A DNA stretch of 64,000 nt from Verrucomicrobiota bacterium (GTDB taxonomy: Bacteria > Verrucomicrobiota > Verrucomicrobiia > Verrucomicrobiales > Akkermansiaceae): assembly GCA_026397725.1 (NCBI GenBank), contig JAPLUI010000265.1:1-64000 (forward strand). Reading direction: 5' to 3'. A program made the translations under genes and the position numbers. Each line of letters starts with the position of its first letter. Position 1 is the first letter of the stretch. The notes beneath the pieces were generated by a model. It had not been told where the DNA came from, did no database searches, and saw nothing but the letters and a program-made list of their open reading frames with translations. Below are positions 50,134 to 59,034 of the stretch, one piece after another.

Positions 50134-50991
50134 ATGCGTGCCACCGGGCAACTGACTCACGATCCGCTCGACGCGCGGCAATTTGAAATTGCCGTGCGCC
50201 GGCTCGCCAACGCCTTGAGTTACGGCCAGGAGAGTTCGCCGTTCCTCGGTGCCGGCATCGAGTACGTCCAGTCACGTCTCTATCAGAGCGGCGACCCGGT
50301 CAAGTTCATCGACTGGCGCATCACCGGCCGCACCGGGAAATATCACGTCAAGGAATACGAGGCCCCCAAGCAGATGCCGGTCTATCTGCTGGTGGACACC
50401 TCGGGCTCGATGTGCGTCAGCTCGCAGCGCATGAGCAAGTATGCCTGGGCCGTGCAACTCGCCGGCGGCCTGGCGCTCGCCGCCCTCGAACACATGAACC
50501 CAGTCGGTCTCATGACCGTGGGCGAACGCGAGCTGCACCACACGCCCACACTGGCCCGCAACGCCATCCTGCAATGGCTCCATCAGCTCCGGCACTATCA
50601 CTTCGTCGAGGGCACCACGCTTGGCAAGCGCATTCGCGAACTCATCCCGCGCGTCGAGCAACGCTGCCTGTTCGTGGTCATCAGCGACCTGCATGATCCC
50701 GACGCCATCCCGGCCATCAAACTCATGGCGCACGATCACGACTGTGCCGTGTTGCATCTGGAAGACCCGGCGGAACGCGGCCACACCCGCGGCGGCATCT
50801 TCCGCGCCGTCGAGGCGGAAACCGGGCGTGACTTCGTGGCCCACGGCCGGACCCGCTTTTTCACCGGCGAGGAAACCCACACGCTGGCCCGCGCCGGGGT
50901 GGATTACCTGCGCCTGCCGACCGATGAGCCCATCGTGCCGCGCCTGCGCCATTTCCTGAAGAGCCGCAATCGAACGAGGAGGATGGGATGA
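50134..50991 (+). CDS. DUF58 domain protein (VWA-like)
   Basis: 285 residues from ATG 50134; a TTG at 50119 overlapping the moxR stop is also possible. The DUF58 core is SGDPVKFIDWRITGRTGKYH followed by VKEYEAPKQMPVYLLVDTSG. The VWA metal-site motif is DTSGSM. No membrane helices are evident, so it is probably cytoplasmic and works with the MoxR ATPase, as is typical of MoxR-DUF58 pairs. Its stop overlaps the next start (ATGA at 50988-50991). Confidence 0.93.
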   Translation: MRATGQLTHDPLDARQFEIAVRRLANALSYGQESSPFLGAGIEYVQSRLYQSGDPVKFIDWRITGRTGKYHVKEYEAPKQMPVYLLVDTSGSMCVSSQRMSKYAWAVQLAGGLALAALEHMNPVGLMTVGERELHHTPTLARNAILQWLHQLRHYHFVEGTTLGKRIRELIPRVEQRCLFVVISDLHDPDAIPAIKLMAHDHDCAVLHLEDPAERGHTRGGIFRAVEAETGRDFVAHGRTRFFTGEETHTLARAGVDYLRLPTDEPIVPRLRHFLKSRNRTRRMG

Positions 50992-51881
50992 ACTCGGTAG
51001 CAACTATCATCTCCGGCTTGATGGCCGCCGCCAAACGTTGCGGCGCTGGAATGCGTTTGCCTTGGGCCGCCTGCCTGCTGGCGCTGTGCTGCGGTGCCAA
51101 CCTGGCGCTCGCCGCACGCGACCCCGACCTCTCCCGCGTGATCGGCATCGAAGGCGACGTGGCCGTGACGCTGGCCCGCGGCGATTACCAACCCCGCCCG
51201 TTGGACGATCGCACGCCGCTCATTCTCCGCGTGGAGAAAATCACGCCCGTCGCCGGCAGCGGTCAGTTCACCTATGAACTGCATTACATCGGTTTTGAGC
51301 CGGGCGACTACCGGCTGGCGGACTATCTGATTCACCCCGACGGCAGTCTCGCGACGGAGATTGGCGGCGAACTGTTGCACGTGCGCTCGACGCTGCCGCC
51401 CAATCATGACGGCACCTTGAATCCCTATCTGCCGCGACCGTTTCCGTGGTTCGGTGGCTATCGGATGTTCCTGGGTTTCCTCGCGCTGCTGTGGGTCGGT
51501 GGCATTGCGGCCTTCATTTTCTTCGGGCGGAAAAAACAGGTGTTCGTCGTGCCGGTGGTGGTTGCGCCGCCGCCGACGTTTGCGGAGCGGATGCGTCCGT
51601 TGGTCGAAGCCGCCGCCGCCGGCTACCTGGCCGCCGATGGCCAGGCCGAATTGGAACGCCTCATGACCGGCTACTGGCGCGACAAGCTGGCGCTGCCCGA
51701 CCAGCGCATGGCCGCCGCTCTAACGGAACTCAAGCGTCACCCCGAGGCCGGCGCGTTGTTGCGGGCGTTGGAGCGCTGGCTGCACCGCCCCGGCGGGGCG
51801 ACGCGCGAGGAAGTCGCCGGGTTGTTAGAACCGTACCGCCAACTCTCGGCGCCAACGGCAACAGGGGAGGTGGCTGCATGA
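50988..51881 (+). CDS. Membrane protein of the MoxR/Bat operon
   Basis: 297 residues. A signal/anchor (MRLPWAACLLALCCGANLALA, about 22-42) precedes a periplasmic beta-type region. A membrane helix follows at ~165-185 (MFLGFLALLWVGGIAAFIFF) and then a cytoplasmic helical tail (TFAERMRPLVEAAAAGYLAA … LERLMTGYWRDKL). Its position between DUF58 and a VWA protein matches the DUF4381-like/BatD-like slot of aerotolerance-type operons, but no family was identified with certainty. It is coupled on both sides by ATGA overlaps. Confidence 0.78.
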   Translation: MNSVATIISGLMAAAKRCGAGMRLPWAACLLALCCGANLALAARDPDLSRVIGIEGDVAVTLARGDYQPRPLDDRTPLILRVEKITPVAGSGQFTYELHYIGFEPGDYRLADYLIHPDGSLATEIGGELLHVRSTLPPNHDGTLNPYLPRPFPWFGGYRMFLGFLALLWVGGIAAFIFFGRKKQVFVVPVVVAPPPTFAERMRPLVEAAAAGYLAADGQAELERLMTGYWRDKLALPDQRMAAALTELKRHPEAGALLRALERWLHRPGGATREEVAGLLEPYRQLSAPTATGEVAA

Positions 51882-52807
51882 GCTTTCACCATCCGCAACT
51901 GCTGTGGCTGCTGGCACTGCCGGTGCTGTGGGGGTTCTGGCAATGGGTGCGCCGCGGGCATCCGCTGGTGTTGCCCTTCGACCACGGCCAGCAGCGTGAC
52001 GGCCGGTGGCTCCGCGCCCTGGCCAATCTGGCCGGCACCTTGCCCGCCGGGTTGCTGGCGATCGCCGTGCTGATGCTGGCCGGCCCGCGCAAACCCGCGC
52101 CGCCGCTCGACGAGCGCATCCTCAACAACATCATCATCTGTCTGGACGTGTCCGGTTCGATGGGCACCCCCTTTGGCCAGAAGGGCACGCGCTTCGCGGC
52201 GGCGGCCGAAGCCACCAAACAATTCTGTTCCTTCCGCAAGGGCGATGCCTTCGGCCTAACCATCTTCGGGTCGGAATATGTCCACTGGATTCCTCCCACT
52301 AAGGAACTGTCCGCCATCAGCAACGCCATGAAATACGTCCGCCCCGACAACATGCCGGCCTGGATGGGCGGCACGCTCATTGCCAGCGCGCTGCGCGGTT
52401 GCCGCAACGAACTGGTGCGGGTGCCCGACGGCGACCGCGCCGTGGTGCTCATCACCGACGGTGGCAGCGGCGATTTCCAAAACGGCGGCGACCGGACCGT
52501 GGCGCAGGAACTCGCGGAGCAGAAAATCCGGGTGTTCAGCGTGCTCATCGGCTCGGACGATTTTGGCGGGATGGGTGCCAATGGCCTTTACACCATCGCC
52601 TCGGTGACGGGCGGCAAGGTGTTCACGGCGGGTGACAACGCCGCGTTGGCCACGGTGTTCCATGAAATAGACGGAATGCAGAAGGCGAAATTCAAGCAGG
52701 TGACGGCGGACTGGGTGGATAACTACACGCCGCTGGCAGTGACCGGCCTGGCGGCCGCGCTGTTGTTAGGCATTGCGCTGTTAGGTCTGCGCTATACCCC
52801 TTGGTGA
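51878..52807 (+). CDS. Membrane VWA-domain protein, BatA-like
   Basis: 309 residues from ATG 51878 (ATGA overlap with the preceding stop). N-terminal membrane segments are LLWLLALPVLWGFWQWV and NLAGTLPAGLLAIAVLMLAG. The VWA domain has the MIDAS motif IICLDVSGSMGTPFGQ, then YVRPDNMPAWMGGTLIASAL and VVLITDGGSGD. A C-terminal helix is at ~285-305 (LAVTGLAAALLLGIALLGLR). This is the BatA/BatB architecture of MoxR-linked operons. Confidence 0.92.
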   Translation: MSFHHPQLLWLLALPVLWGFWQWVRRGHPLVLPFDHGQQRDGRWLRALANLAGTLPAGLLAIAVLMLAGPRKPAPPLDERILNNIIICLDVSGSMGTPFGQKGTRFAAAAEATKQFCSFRKGDAFGLTIFGSEYVHWIPPTKELSAISNAMKYVRPDNMPAWMGGTLIASALRGCRNELVRVPDGDRAVVLITDGGSGDFQNGGDRTVAQELAEQKIRVFSVLIGSDDFGGMGANGLYTIASVTGGKVFTAGDNAALATVFHEIDGMQKAKFKQVTADWVDNYTPLAVTGLAAALLLGIALLGLRYTPW

Positions 52808-53823
52808 CCATGACCCACGAGGAAATCATCATTTACGCAAACTGGACCGCGCTCGCCATCGCCGCGCTCGCGGTGCTCGGCGAGTGGCTCCATGCTCGGC
52901 GCGTGGCACGGCTGAGCCGGCTGGCGTTCGGGCCGGACAACCGGCCGCGGCGCTGGACGAAACTCGCGCCGCCCATGCGGGTGCTGGCGCTGGCGGGGGT
53001 GGTGTGGTCGCTCTTCACGCTCATCGCGTTCAACAGCCTGTCCCGCGACCGCGACCGCCGTGCGGCCGTCACGCGCCATCTCATGGTGTTGCTGGATGTC
53101 TCGCCCTCGATGCAGCTTGCCGACGCCGGCGAAGGCGGCGGCCAGCGCCGCGCCGCGCGAGCCGCCGAGGTGCTCAAATCCGTACTGAACCGGGTGCCGG
53201 GCGACAACGTGCGCTTCAGCGCGGCAAGTTTCTACACCGAGGCGCGGATGCTGGCGCGGGAATGTCAGGACCGCGAGTTGATGGTGCATTTCGCGGCGGA
53301 GGTGCCGTTTTTCTACACCTACAAGCCGGGCAAAACGGACCTGCTGAAATCGCTCAACCAGGCGGGCGGCTTCATGCAGGACTGGCCGCGCAAGTCCACC
53401 ACGTTGTTAGTGATTTCCGATGGCGACAGCGTGCCGCCGGCAGGGTTGAAACCGATGCCTTCAGCCGTGGCCGACGTGCTGTTTGTCGGCGTGGGCGAGA
53501 CCGGACGCGGCACCTTCATCGACGGTCATCTTTCCCGCCAGGACGGGGCCACCCTCTCACAACTGGCACGCCGACTCGGCGGCAAGTACTTCGATGGCAA
53601 CCTCCGGCAGCTCCCGTCGGACGCGCTGCAAAAGCTCAACGCGGCAGACCCGCGGGGGGCGAAATGGCAGGCGGACCGGCGCTTGGTGGCGTTGGCGGTG
53701 CTCGGGGTGTCGGCGGCGTTGTTATGTCTGGTGCCGATTTTGCTAGAGTTTTTCGGCAGCGCATGGAAACCGGCCCCGCCGGCGGCACGCGGCGAATTTC
53801 AACCAGCGGAGGTGGCCACATGA
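52804..53823 (+). CDS. Membrane VWA-domain protein, BatB-like
   Basis: About 339 residues. Start GTG 52804 overlaps the preceding stop (GTGA); ATG 52810 is equally likely. Two N-terminal membrane segments (WTALAIAALAVLGEWL; VLALAGVVWSLFTLIAF) precede a VWA domain with metal motif LLDVSPSMQLADAGEG, then SFYTEARMLARECQDRELMV and LLVISDGDS. A C-terminal helix is RLVALAVLGVSAALLCLVPI. The second VWA protein in tandem mirrors BatA-BatB pairs. The stop overlaps the next start (ATGA at 53820-53823). Confidence 0.92.
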   Translation: MTMTHEEIIIYANWTALAIAALAVLGEWLHARRVARLSRLAFGPDNRPRRWTKLAPPMRVLALAGVVWSLFTLIAFNSLSRDRDRRAAVTRHLMVLLDVSPSMQLADAGEGGGQRRAARAAEVLKSVLNRVPGDNVRFSAASFYTEARMLARECQDRELMVHFAAEVPFFYTYKPGKTDLLKSLNQAGGFMQDWPRKSTTLLVISDGDSVPPAGLKPMPSAVADVLFVGVGETGRGTFIDGHLSRQDGATLSQLARRLGGKYFDGNLRQLPSDALQKLNAADPRGAKWQADRRLVALAVLGVSAALLCLVPILLEFFGSAWKPAPPAARGEFQPAEVAT

Positions 53824-54566
53824 AGAAGAAGTATTACATTCTGCTCTGGTTGCTGCTGCCCTTGCCGGTGGTGGTGCTGCATTTCGGCCGTGGCCAGCAA
53901 TACCTCGCCCGCGACAAGGCCCATGCCTGCATCGTCCGGGCGCAGGCACTGGAGAAGCAGGAGAACTGGCAGGAGGCGGACCGCTGGTACCGCGACGCGG
54001 CCAAGTGCCTCGGCGCGGGGGAACCTGCCGTGAAGTTGCGGCTGGACCTGGCGCAGGTCCGCACCCGCTACCGGCAGGGCGACGCGGTCGCGGCGATGGA
54101 CCAGATGGACAAGGTGGTCAACGACACGGGTTTTTCGGCGATGCCGGTGGAGTACCGCCGCGAAGCCCGCGAACTGGCCGGCCGCATCCATTATTACGCC
54201 GGCTGGGTGATGCGGTTAGAGGGAGCGCGGCGCGAGTTGTGGATGGAGGAAGCGGAACTGGCGCGGCAGAATTTCCGCCTGCTCACCGAGCAAAGCGCCA
54301 GCGAGGGGGCCAAGGACTATGCCACCAAGCAGCAGACGAACCTGGAATCCGCCGTCCTGCTCCAACGCATGAGCCTCTACGAATTGATGGCCAAGCCACT
54401 GCCTGAGGAGGGCCAGCAGATGGGCGGCCAGGGTTTGAGCGAACAAATGGGCAAACGCCGTGGCCAACGCGGCAAGGGTAAACAACCCGGCATCGGCGAG
54501 GGCGACGAAGACAAACCCGCACCCGGCGCCGGCACCCAGCGCTTCCAGCCCGGCTCAGGCTCGTGA
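53820..54566 (+). CDS. TPR-like membrane-anchored protein of the Bat operon
   Basis: 248 residues. An N-terminal anchor (MKKKYYILLWLLLPLPVVVL) precedes helical pairs with TPR-like spacing (IVRAQALEKQENWQEADRWY, LRLDLAQVRTRYRQGDAVAA). The C-terminal ~60 residues are Gly/Gln/Lys-rich and low complexity (GQQMGGQGLSEQMGKRRGQR). BatC/BatE proteins of MoxR operons are TPR proteins, so this fits that slot. Coupled to the preceding gene by ATGA. Confidence 0.8.
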   Translation: MKKKYYILLWLLLPLPVVVLHFGRGQQYLARDKAHACIVRAQALEKQENWQEADRWYRDAAKCLGAGEPAVKLRLDLAQVRTRYRQGDAVAAMDQMDKVVNDTGFSAMPVEYRREARELAGRIHYYAGWVMRLEGARRELWMEEAELARQNFRLLTEQSASEGAKDYATKQQTNLESAVLLQRMSLYELMAKPLPEEGQQMGGQGLSEQMGKRRGQRGKGKQPGIGEGDEDKPAPGAGTQRFQPGSGS

Positions 54567-54594
54567 ACCGGATCTAACGAACTAACCGAATCTT

Positions 54595-55176
54595 ATGAAG
54601 ACGACATTGCAATTCAACCGAAAAGAAGCGAGGCTGCTGCTGGCCGCCGTGCTGCTGGCAACAGTGCTGGCGGCCCCGGCACAGAGTTCAGCCCCGGCGG
54701 CGGCTCCTGCCGCTCCTGCCGCCACCACGCCACCTGCCACCGTCGCGCCCGCCACCGTTGCGCCTGCCACCGTTGCGCCACCAGCCGCCGACGCGCCACC
54801 TGCCGCCGACGCACCGCCTGCCACCGACGCGCCACCGGCTGGCGAGGCCGCGCCGCCTGCCGACGCGAAGCCGGAGCCCGGCCTGGCGGCGGCCCTGCGC
54901 ACGCTGAATTACGAGCGCTCACCCGAGGCCTTGTTAGCCGCCACCCGCGCCCAGCGCAAGAGCGGCAAGACCACCGAGGCAGATAGCTTCCGCATGGCGG
55001 TTCTGTTAGGCGACTGGGCGGGGGTGGGCACGGCGCTGGCGGCCTTGCCGCCGGAGGACGCCGCCGCAGGTTATGCGCGGCTGTTGGATGCGCTCGCGGG
55101 CAATCCAACCGCAGTCGGCGAGGTTTTGAAAACCGCGCCGGGGGGGCGGGGAAAATTCCGGCGATCCGTTCAATGA
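54595..55176 (+). CDS. N-terminal part of a frameshifted Bat-operon protein
   Basis: 193 residues to the premature stop. A signal peptide (LLLAAVLLATVLAAPAQ) is followed by a low-complexity Ala/Pro/Thr/Val region of ~60 residues with short repeats (PATVAPATVAPATVAPPAAD). Ordinary helical sequence follows (LAAALRTLNYERSPEALLAA). At 55140-55146 a run of seven G changes the frame: in this frame the protein ends RGKFRRSVQ at 55176. In the next frame the coding sequence continues GGENSGDPFNEQPPQPDRNQ into the 55226-58399 gene. With six G the two join into one ~1268-residue protein. Confidence 0.8.
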   Translation: MKTTLQFNRKEARLLLAAVLLATVLAAPAQSSAPAAAPAAPAATTPPATVAPATVAPATVAPPAADAPPAADAPPATDAPPAGEAAPPADAKPEPGLAAALRTLNYERSPEALLAATRAQRKSGKTTEADSFRMAVLLGDWAGVGTALAALPPEDAAAGYARLLDALAGNPTAVGEVLKTAPGGRGKFRRSVQ

Positions 55177-55225
55177 ACAGCCGCCGCAACCGGATCGCAA
55201 CCAGGGCAAGCCCAAGCCCCCGCCC

Positions 55226-58200
55226 TTGTTGAGCGAGGATTTTTATGCAGTCATCAACGCGGCCCCCGGCGATCTGCGCGAGGAGAACATCCCGTCGGTT
55301 TCCGCGCTGGTGAAATCCGCGCTGGGCGTCGGCGGCAAGAAAACCCTGCTCGCCCGGTTGGAGGGCGGTTGGAAAGGACTCGGCGGCAAGACGCCCGAGG
55401 GCCACAAACTCGCCACCCAATTGCTCTCGTCGCTCGGCTGGATCGCGGATGCGGCACCGTTCCTGCCCTTGAAGAACGAGGAGTGGGCGGACGCGGACAC
55501 CATGCAGTTGGTGTTTGCGATGGAGTATTTCACCCAGACGGGCATCGCGCAGCGGGACGAACGGCAGTTGCAGCGCGCGGCGGAATTGTGCGCGTTCCTG
55601 ATGCAGAACTCGCGCTTCGGAAATTACACCCGCCCGCAGTTCCGCCTGGCGATGGACCGCCTCGTGCAACTGCTGCCCGCACTCGACGCCGCCGCCGCGA
55701 AACAGCTCATCCGCGAACAACTCTTCAAACAAACCGCCACGCTCGCCGACCTCATCGCCATCATCGGCGAACTCGGCCAGACTGCCGCCAAGGGCAAGGA
55801 GTTGCCGGCCCGCGCCGCCAGCCTCGGCACTCAGCACCTCCTGCTCCAGGCACTGGTGGACAAGGAGGGGCAGTTGCCGGAAATCGTCGCGGTGCTCGTG
55901 ATGAATTGGTTAGGCGAAGCCGAGGCCTGCTACCGCGCCGGCGGCGCCGCGACCCTGGAGATGACGCAGGCCGAACAAATGATGATGGCCAGGTACGGCC
56001 AACAGCGCAACAATCAGATCAAGGCGCTGCCGACCGACACGATTCTAAGCACCGCGCCGCCGCGCGAACTCCTCCCGCGCCTCAACCCCGGCCTGGCCCA
56101 GCGCGTGGAACTCACCCTGCTCAAGGTGAACATCCTCCTGCCCAAGGAAGCGAATCTAACACTTCTGCGCGACTATGTGAAGGCGCACCCCGGCCTCGAA
56201 CGCGACCTGTGCCAGGACATCCTTTCCGGTTGGGTTAACAAACGCACCACGCCCGCCGAGAGCCCGGAAGTCAAGCGGATGCGGGCCTTCGGGATGTATG
56301 TCCCGCCGCAGATGCTGCAGGCCGGTTCGGGCATCCCGCTCACGCGCCTGCGCCAGAACCAGAACATCCAACAGTTCAAGACGCTGCTCGCCGACCTCCG
56401 CGGGATTTCGCCCGAGCCGATCGACCCGGCACTGGTGGTGCAGTCGTTCATGACCCTGCACAGCGGGGCGGAGGTCTATCGACTCGAGGACATCGAGGCG
56501 ATTTTCGGCCCGCCGGAAAAAATGGTGCGCGCCGAGTTGTTGAATCTGTTAGGCGGCATGCGGGCCCGGCTGCAGGAGCAATGGCGCGATCCCAAGGCGC
56601 AACAGCAGGCCGGCACCAACCGCAGCGAGGAGGAAACCAAGGATGAGGTTTCGCGCGGCTATAAGACCGCGCTGGCACTGGCCAAGCGCGGCATCCGCGC
56701 CGAAGACGGCGACTGGGCCTCCTTCATCACCCGCGGCCAGTTGTTCTTCGACGTGTCGCAATACGAGTTCGACCGGCAGGTGAAGCTATCCGAATATGTC
56801 AGCTTGCGCGACGAGGCCTTTGCCAGTTTCCGCAAGGCAGCGGAGATCTACGCCGCCAAGCTGCCCGCGCTGCCGCGCGGCCAGTGGAGCATCGAACCCT
56901 ATCAGGCGTGGTTCATCGTGATGCTTGGCGCCAGCGATCTCTCCCAACTCACCATCTCCACCGCCCGCACCGATCCGGGCCTCAAATCCATCGGCGACGC
57001 GATGCGGGCGCTGCCGGGCGAGGCGGCGGAAAAGCACCTGGAGTTTTTCGGCAAGATGCTCGGCGACTTTTTCCCGCGCGTGCCGGCCAACGTCCGCCAG
57101 CGCTTCCTAGGCTCCGGCCTCAAGGTCGTCGGCGAGGACCATCCCGCCGCCAAGGCCGCCATGGCCTCGTTGAACTACTACCGCGAGTTGCTGGATGAGG
57201 TGCAGTTGCGCGTCACCGTGGACGGCCCGACGCGGGTCGGCCACGGCCAGCCCTTCGGGGTGTTCATCAGCCTGGAAGCCACGCGGCAGTTGTTGCGCGA
57301 AAGCGGCGGCTTCGGCAAGTACATCCAGAACCAGAGCCAGCAGCGCAACATGATGATGGGCAACCAACCGAACCAACCCCAGCAGAACCTCCGCGACGAC
57401 TTCGCCAAAAACATCCGCGCCGCGCTGGACGAAACCTTCGAGGTGCTCTCACTCACCTTCCACGACGCGGCGGTCAAAACGATCGATCTGCCGCGCGAAA
57501 GCTGGGTCGAAACGCCGTTGCTCTATGCCGTGCTGCGGGCCAAGAACGCCGCCGTGGACCGCATCCCGTCCATTCAGATCGACATGGATTTCGTCGATCA
57601 ACCCGGCCAGGTCGTGCTGCCCGTGATGTCGCAAGTGCAACCGCTCGATGCCAAGGACGATGCCGTAGCCCCGCGGCCGTGTGCGGACCTTGCGCTCACC
57701 CTAACCATGGATGAACGCGAATGGCGCGAGGGCAAGGTGGTGGTGGAAATCCAGGCCCGCGGCCAGGGCGTCATCGCGGCGCTGGCGGAGCTGTTCGAGT
57801 GCCCGCGCGAGGGCTTTGAACTTGAGACCGTGGACAGCAATCTGGCCGTCTCGCAGTTTGTCAGTGATGGCAACCGCAAATCCGCGCAGGCCGACCGTAA
57901 CTGGCAGCTCACCTATCGCCGCAAGCCGGACCTGCGTGGCGACGTGACCTTCCTGTTTCCGACGCTCAAGCCCGGCATCGAGCCCGCCAGCGTGGAATAT
58001 AAGCACTATCAGGACGCCGACCTGGTGACCGTGGCCGCCAAGCAGGTTGCCGCCGGCGTGAAGCTCGCCAGCCATGTTCGCAACGGCCTCCGCAACGGGT
58101 TGCTGCTAGGTCTGTTAGGCGCGGCGGTGGCGGGTCTGATCCTGTTCCTGCGCCGCAAGGCTGCCAAGGCCCACGCTCCGGCGGCGATCCTGGCCGTGCC

Positions 58201-58399
58201 GGCGCAGCTCACGCCCTTCACCGCCGTCGCCTTCCTGCGCCGCATCCGGCACGAGCACGCCGCACGCCTCGGCACCAACGACAGCACCGCCCTCAACACG
58301 CAGATCGCGGAACTCGAAGCCGGCTATTTCAGCGGCGGCCAATGCCCGTCCCTCGACCTAGCCGCCGTCACCAGCAAATGGTTGCACGCAGTGACATGA
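55226..58399 (+). CDS. Large C-terminal part of the frameshifted Bat-operon protein
   Basis: 1057 residues from the first in-frame candidate start (TTG 55226), but coding clearly begins upstream near 55148 as the continuation of the preceding gene across a G7 run. It is mainly helical up to ~700 and beta-type from ~700 to 950 (LRVTVDGPTRVGHGQPFGVF, LTMDEREWREGKVVVEIQAR). A membrane helix is near 958-977 (LLLGLLGAAVAGLILFLRRK), and a ~80-residue tail follows. It is probably a periplasmic/cell-surface protein anchored at its C-terminus, ending the MoxR/Bat operon. No family recognised. Inferred to act with the upstream VWA and TPR proteins. Confidence 0.82.
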   Translation: MLSEDFYAVINAAPGDLREENIPSVSALVKSALGVGGKKTLLARLEGGWKGLGGKTPEGHKLATQLLSSLGWIADAAPFLPLKNEEWADADTMQLVFAMEYFTQTGIAQRDERQLQRAAELCAFLMQNSRFGNYTRPQFRLAMDRLVQLLPALDAAAAKQLIREQLFKQTATLADLIAIIGELGQTAAKGKELPARAASLGTQHLLLQALVDKEGQLPEIVAVLVMNWLGEAEACYRAGGAATLEMTQAEQMMMARYGQQRNNQIKALPTDTILSTAPPRELLPRLNPGLAQRVELTLLKVNILLPKEANLTLLRDYVKAHPGLERDLCQDILSGWVNKRTTPAESPEVKRMRAFGMYVPPQMLQAGSGIPLTRLRQNQNIQQFKTLLADLRGISPEPIDPALVVQSFMTLHSGAEVYRLEDIEAIFGPPEKMVRAELLNLLGGMRARLQEQWRDPKAQQQAGTNRSEEETKDEVSRGYKTALALAKRGIRAEDGDWASFITRGQLFFDVSQYEFDRQVKLSEYVSLRDEAFASFRKAAEIYAAKLPALPRGQWSIEPYQAWFIVMLGASDLSQLTISTARTDPGLKSIGDAMRALPGEAAEKHLEFFGKMLGDFFPRVPANVRQRFLGSGLKVVGEDHPAAKAAMASLNYYRELLDEVQLRVTVDGPTRVGHGQPFGVFISLEATRQLLRESGGFGKYIQNQSQQRNMMMGNQPNQPQQNLRDDFAKNIRAALDETFEVLSLTFHDAAVKTIDLPRESWVETPLLYAVLRAKNAAVDRIPSIQIDMDFVDQPGQVVLPVMSQVQPLDAKDDAVAPRPCADLALTLTMDEREWREGKVVVEIQARGQGVIAALAELFECPREGFELETVDSNLAVSQFVSDGNRKSAQADRNWQLTYRRKPDLRGDVTFLFPTLKPGIEPASVEYKHYQDADLVTVAAKQVAAGVKLASHVRNGLRNGLLLGLLGAAVAGLILFLRRKAAKAHAPAAILAVPAQLTPFTAVAFLRRIRHEHAARLGTNDSTALNTQIAELEAGYFSGGQCPSLDLAAVTSKWLHAVT

Positions 58400-58488
58400 C
58401 CGGAGTTCCAAGCCCGCAGCCCAATGGAGGATCGACTTGGGCCCGCCCCTGAGTGAGACTCGCGCGTGAGCCGCAACCCGCGCCAGCC

Positions 58489-58899
58489 ATGCAGAACCCT
58501 GTCTCCACGGAAAAACTAACCGATCTTGAGCAGCGCATGCTGGCGCTTGGCATCACTGCGGATACGTTGCTGGAAAAATTTGTCAGAGGCTCGGGCTCTG
58601 GCGGGCAGAAGATCAACAAGACCTCGAGCTGTGTGTTTCTCAAGCACCTGCCCAGCGGAGTGACCATCAAGTGTCAGGCCGACCGCTCGCGCGAAATGAA
58701 CCGATTCCTGGCCCGGCGCGAACTCTGTGAGGAATTGGCCGCCATCCGCGACGGCAAGGAGTCGGTGCGCGTCCAGGAAATCGAGAAAATCCGCCGCCAG
58801 AAGCGCCGCCGCTCGCGCCGCTCCAAGCAACGCTCGGTCGCCGACAAGCGCATCCTCTCCAACAAGAAATCCCTGCGCCGCCCGCCCACCGCCGAGTGA
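58489..58899 (+). CDS. Peptide chain release factor-like protein (GGQ domain)
   Basis: 136 residues from ATG 58489. The catalytic GGQ loop is in FVRGSGSGGQKINKTSSCVF, followed by VTIKCQADRSREMNRFLARR. An Arg/Lys-rich tail ends it (KIRRQKRRRSRRSKQRSVAD). It lacks the codon-recognition domains of RF1/RF2, so it belongs to the ArfB/C12orf65-type hydrolases that free peptidyl-tRNA from stalled ribosomes. The specific role is inferred from the family. It is in a short gap after the Bat operon, probably its own unit. Confidence 0.9.
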   Translation: MQNPVSTEKLTDLEQRMLALGITADTLLEKFVRGSGSGGQKINKTSSCVFLKHLPSGVTIKCQADRSREMNRFLARRELCEELAAIRDGKESVRVQEIEKIRRQKRRRSRRSKQRSVADKRILSNKKSLRRPPTAE

Positions 58900-59034
58900 G
58901 GTGACGATGACTGGAAAGCCGGAAGTATTGCTGGAAATCGTTGCTTGCCTTTGCCACTGGCGAGCGCAAAGTTCCAGCATGATCCGCGCAAGTCATGGAG
59001 CCTCTCACCCGTTAGCTGCTTTGCCAATCACCGG

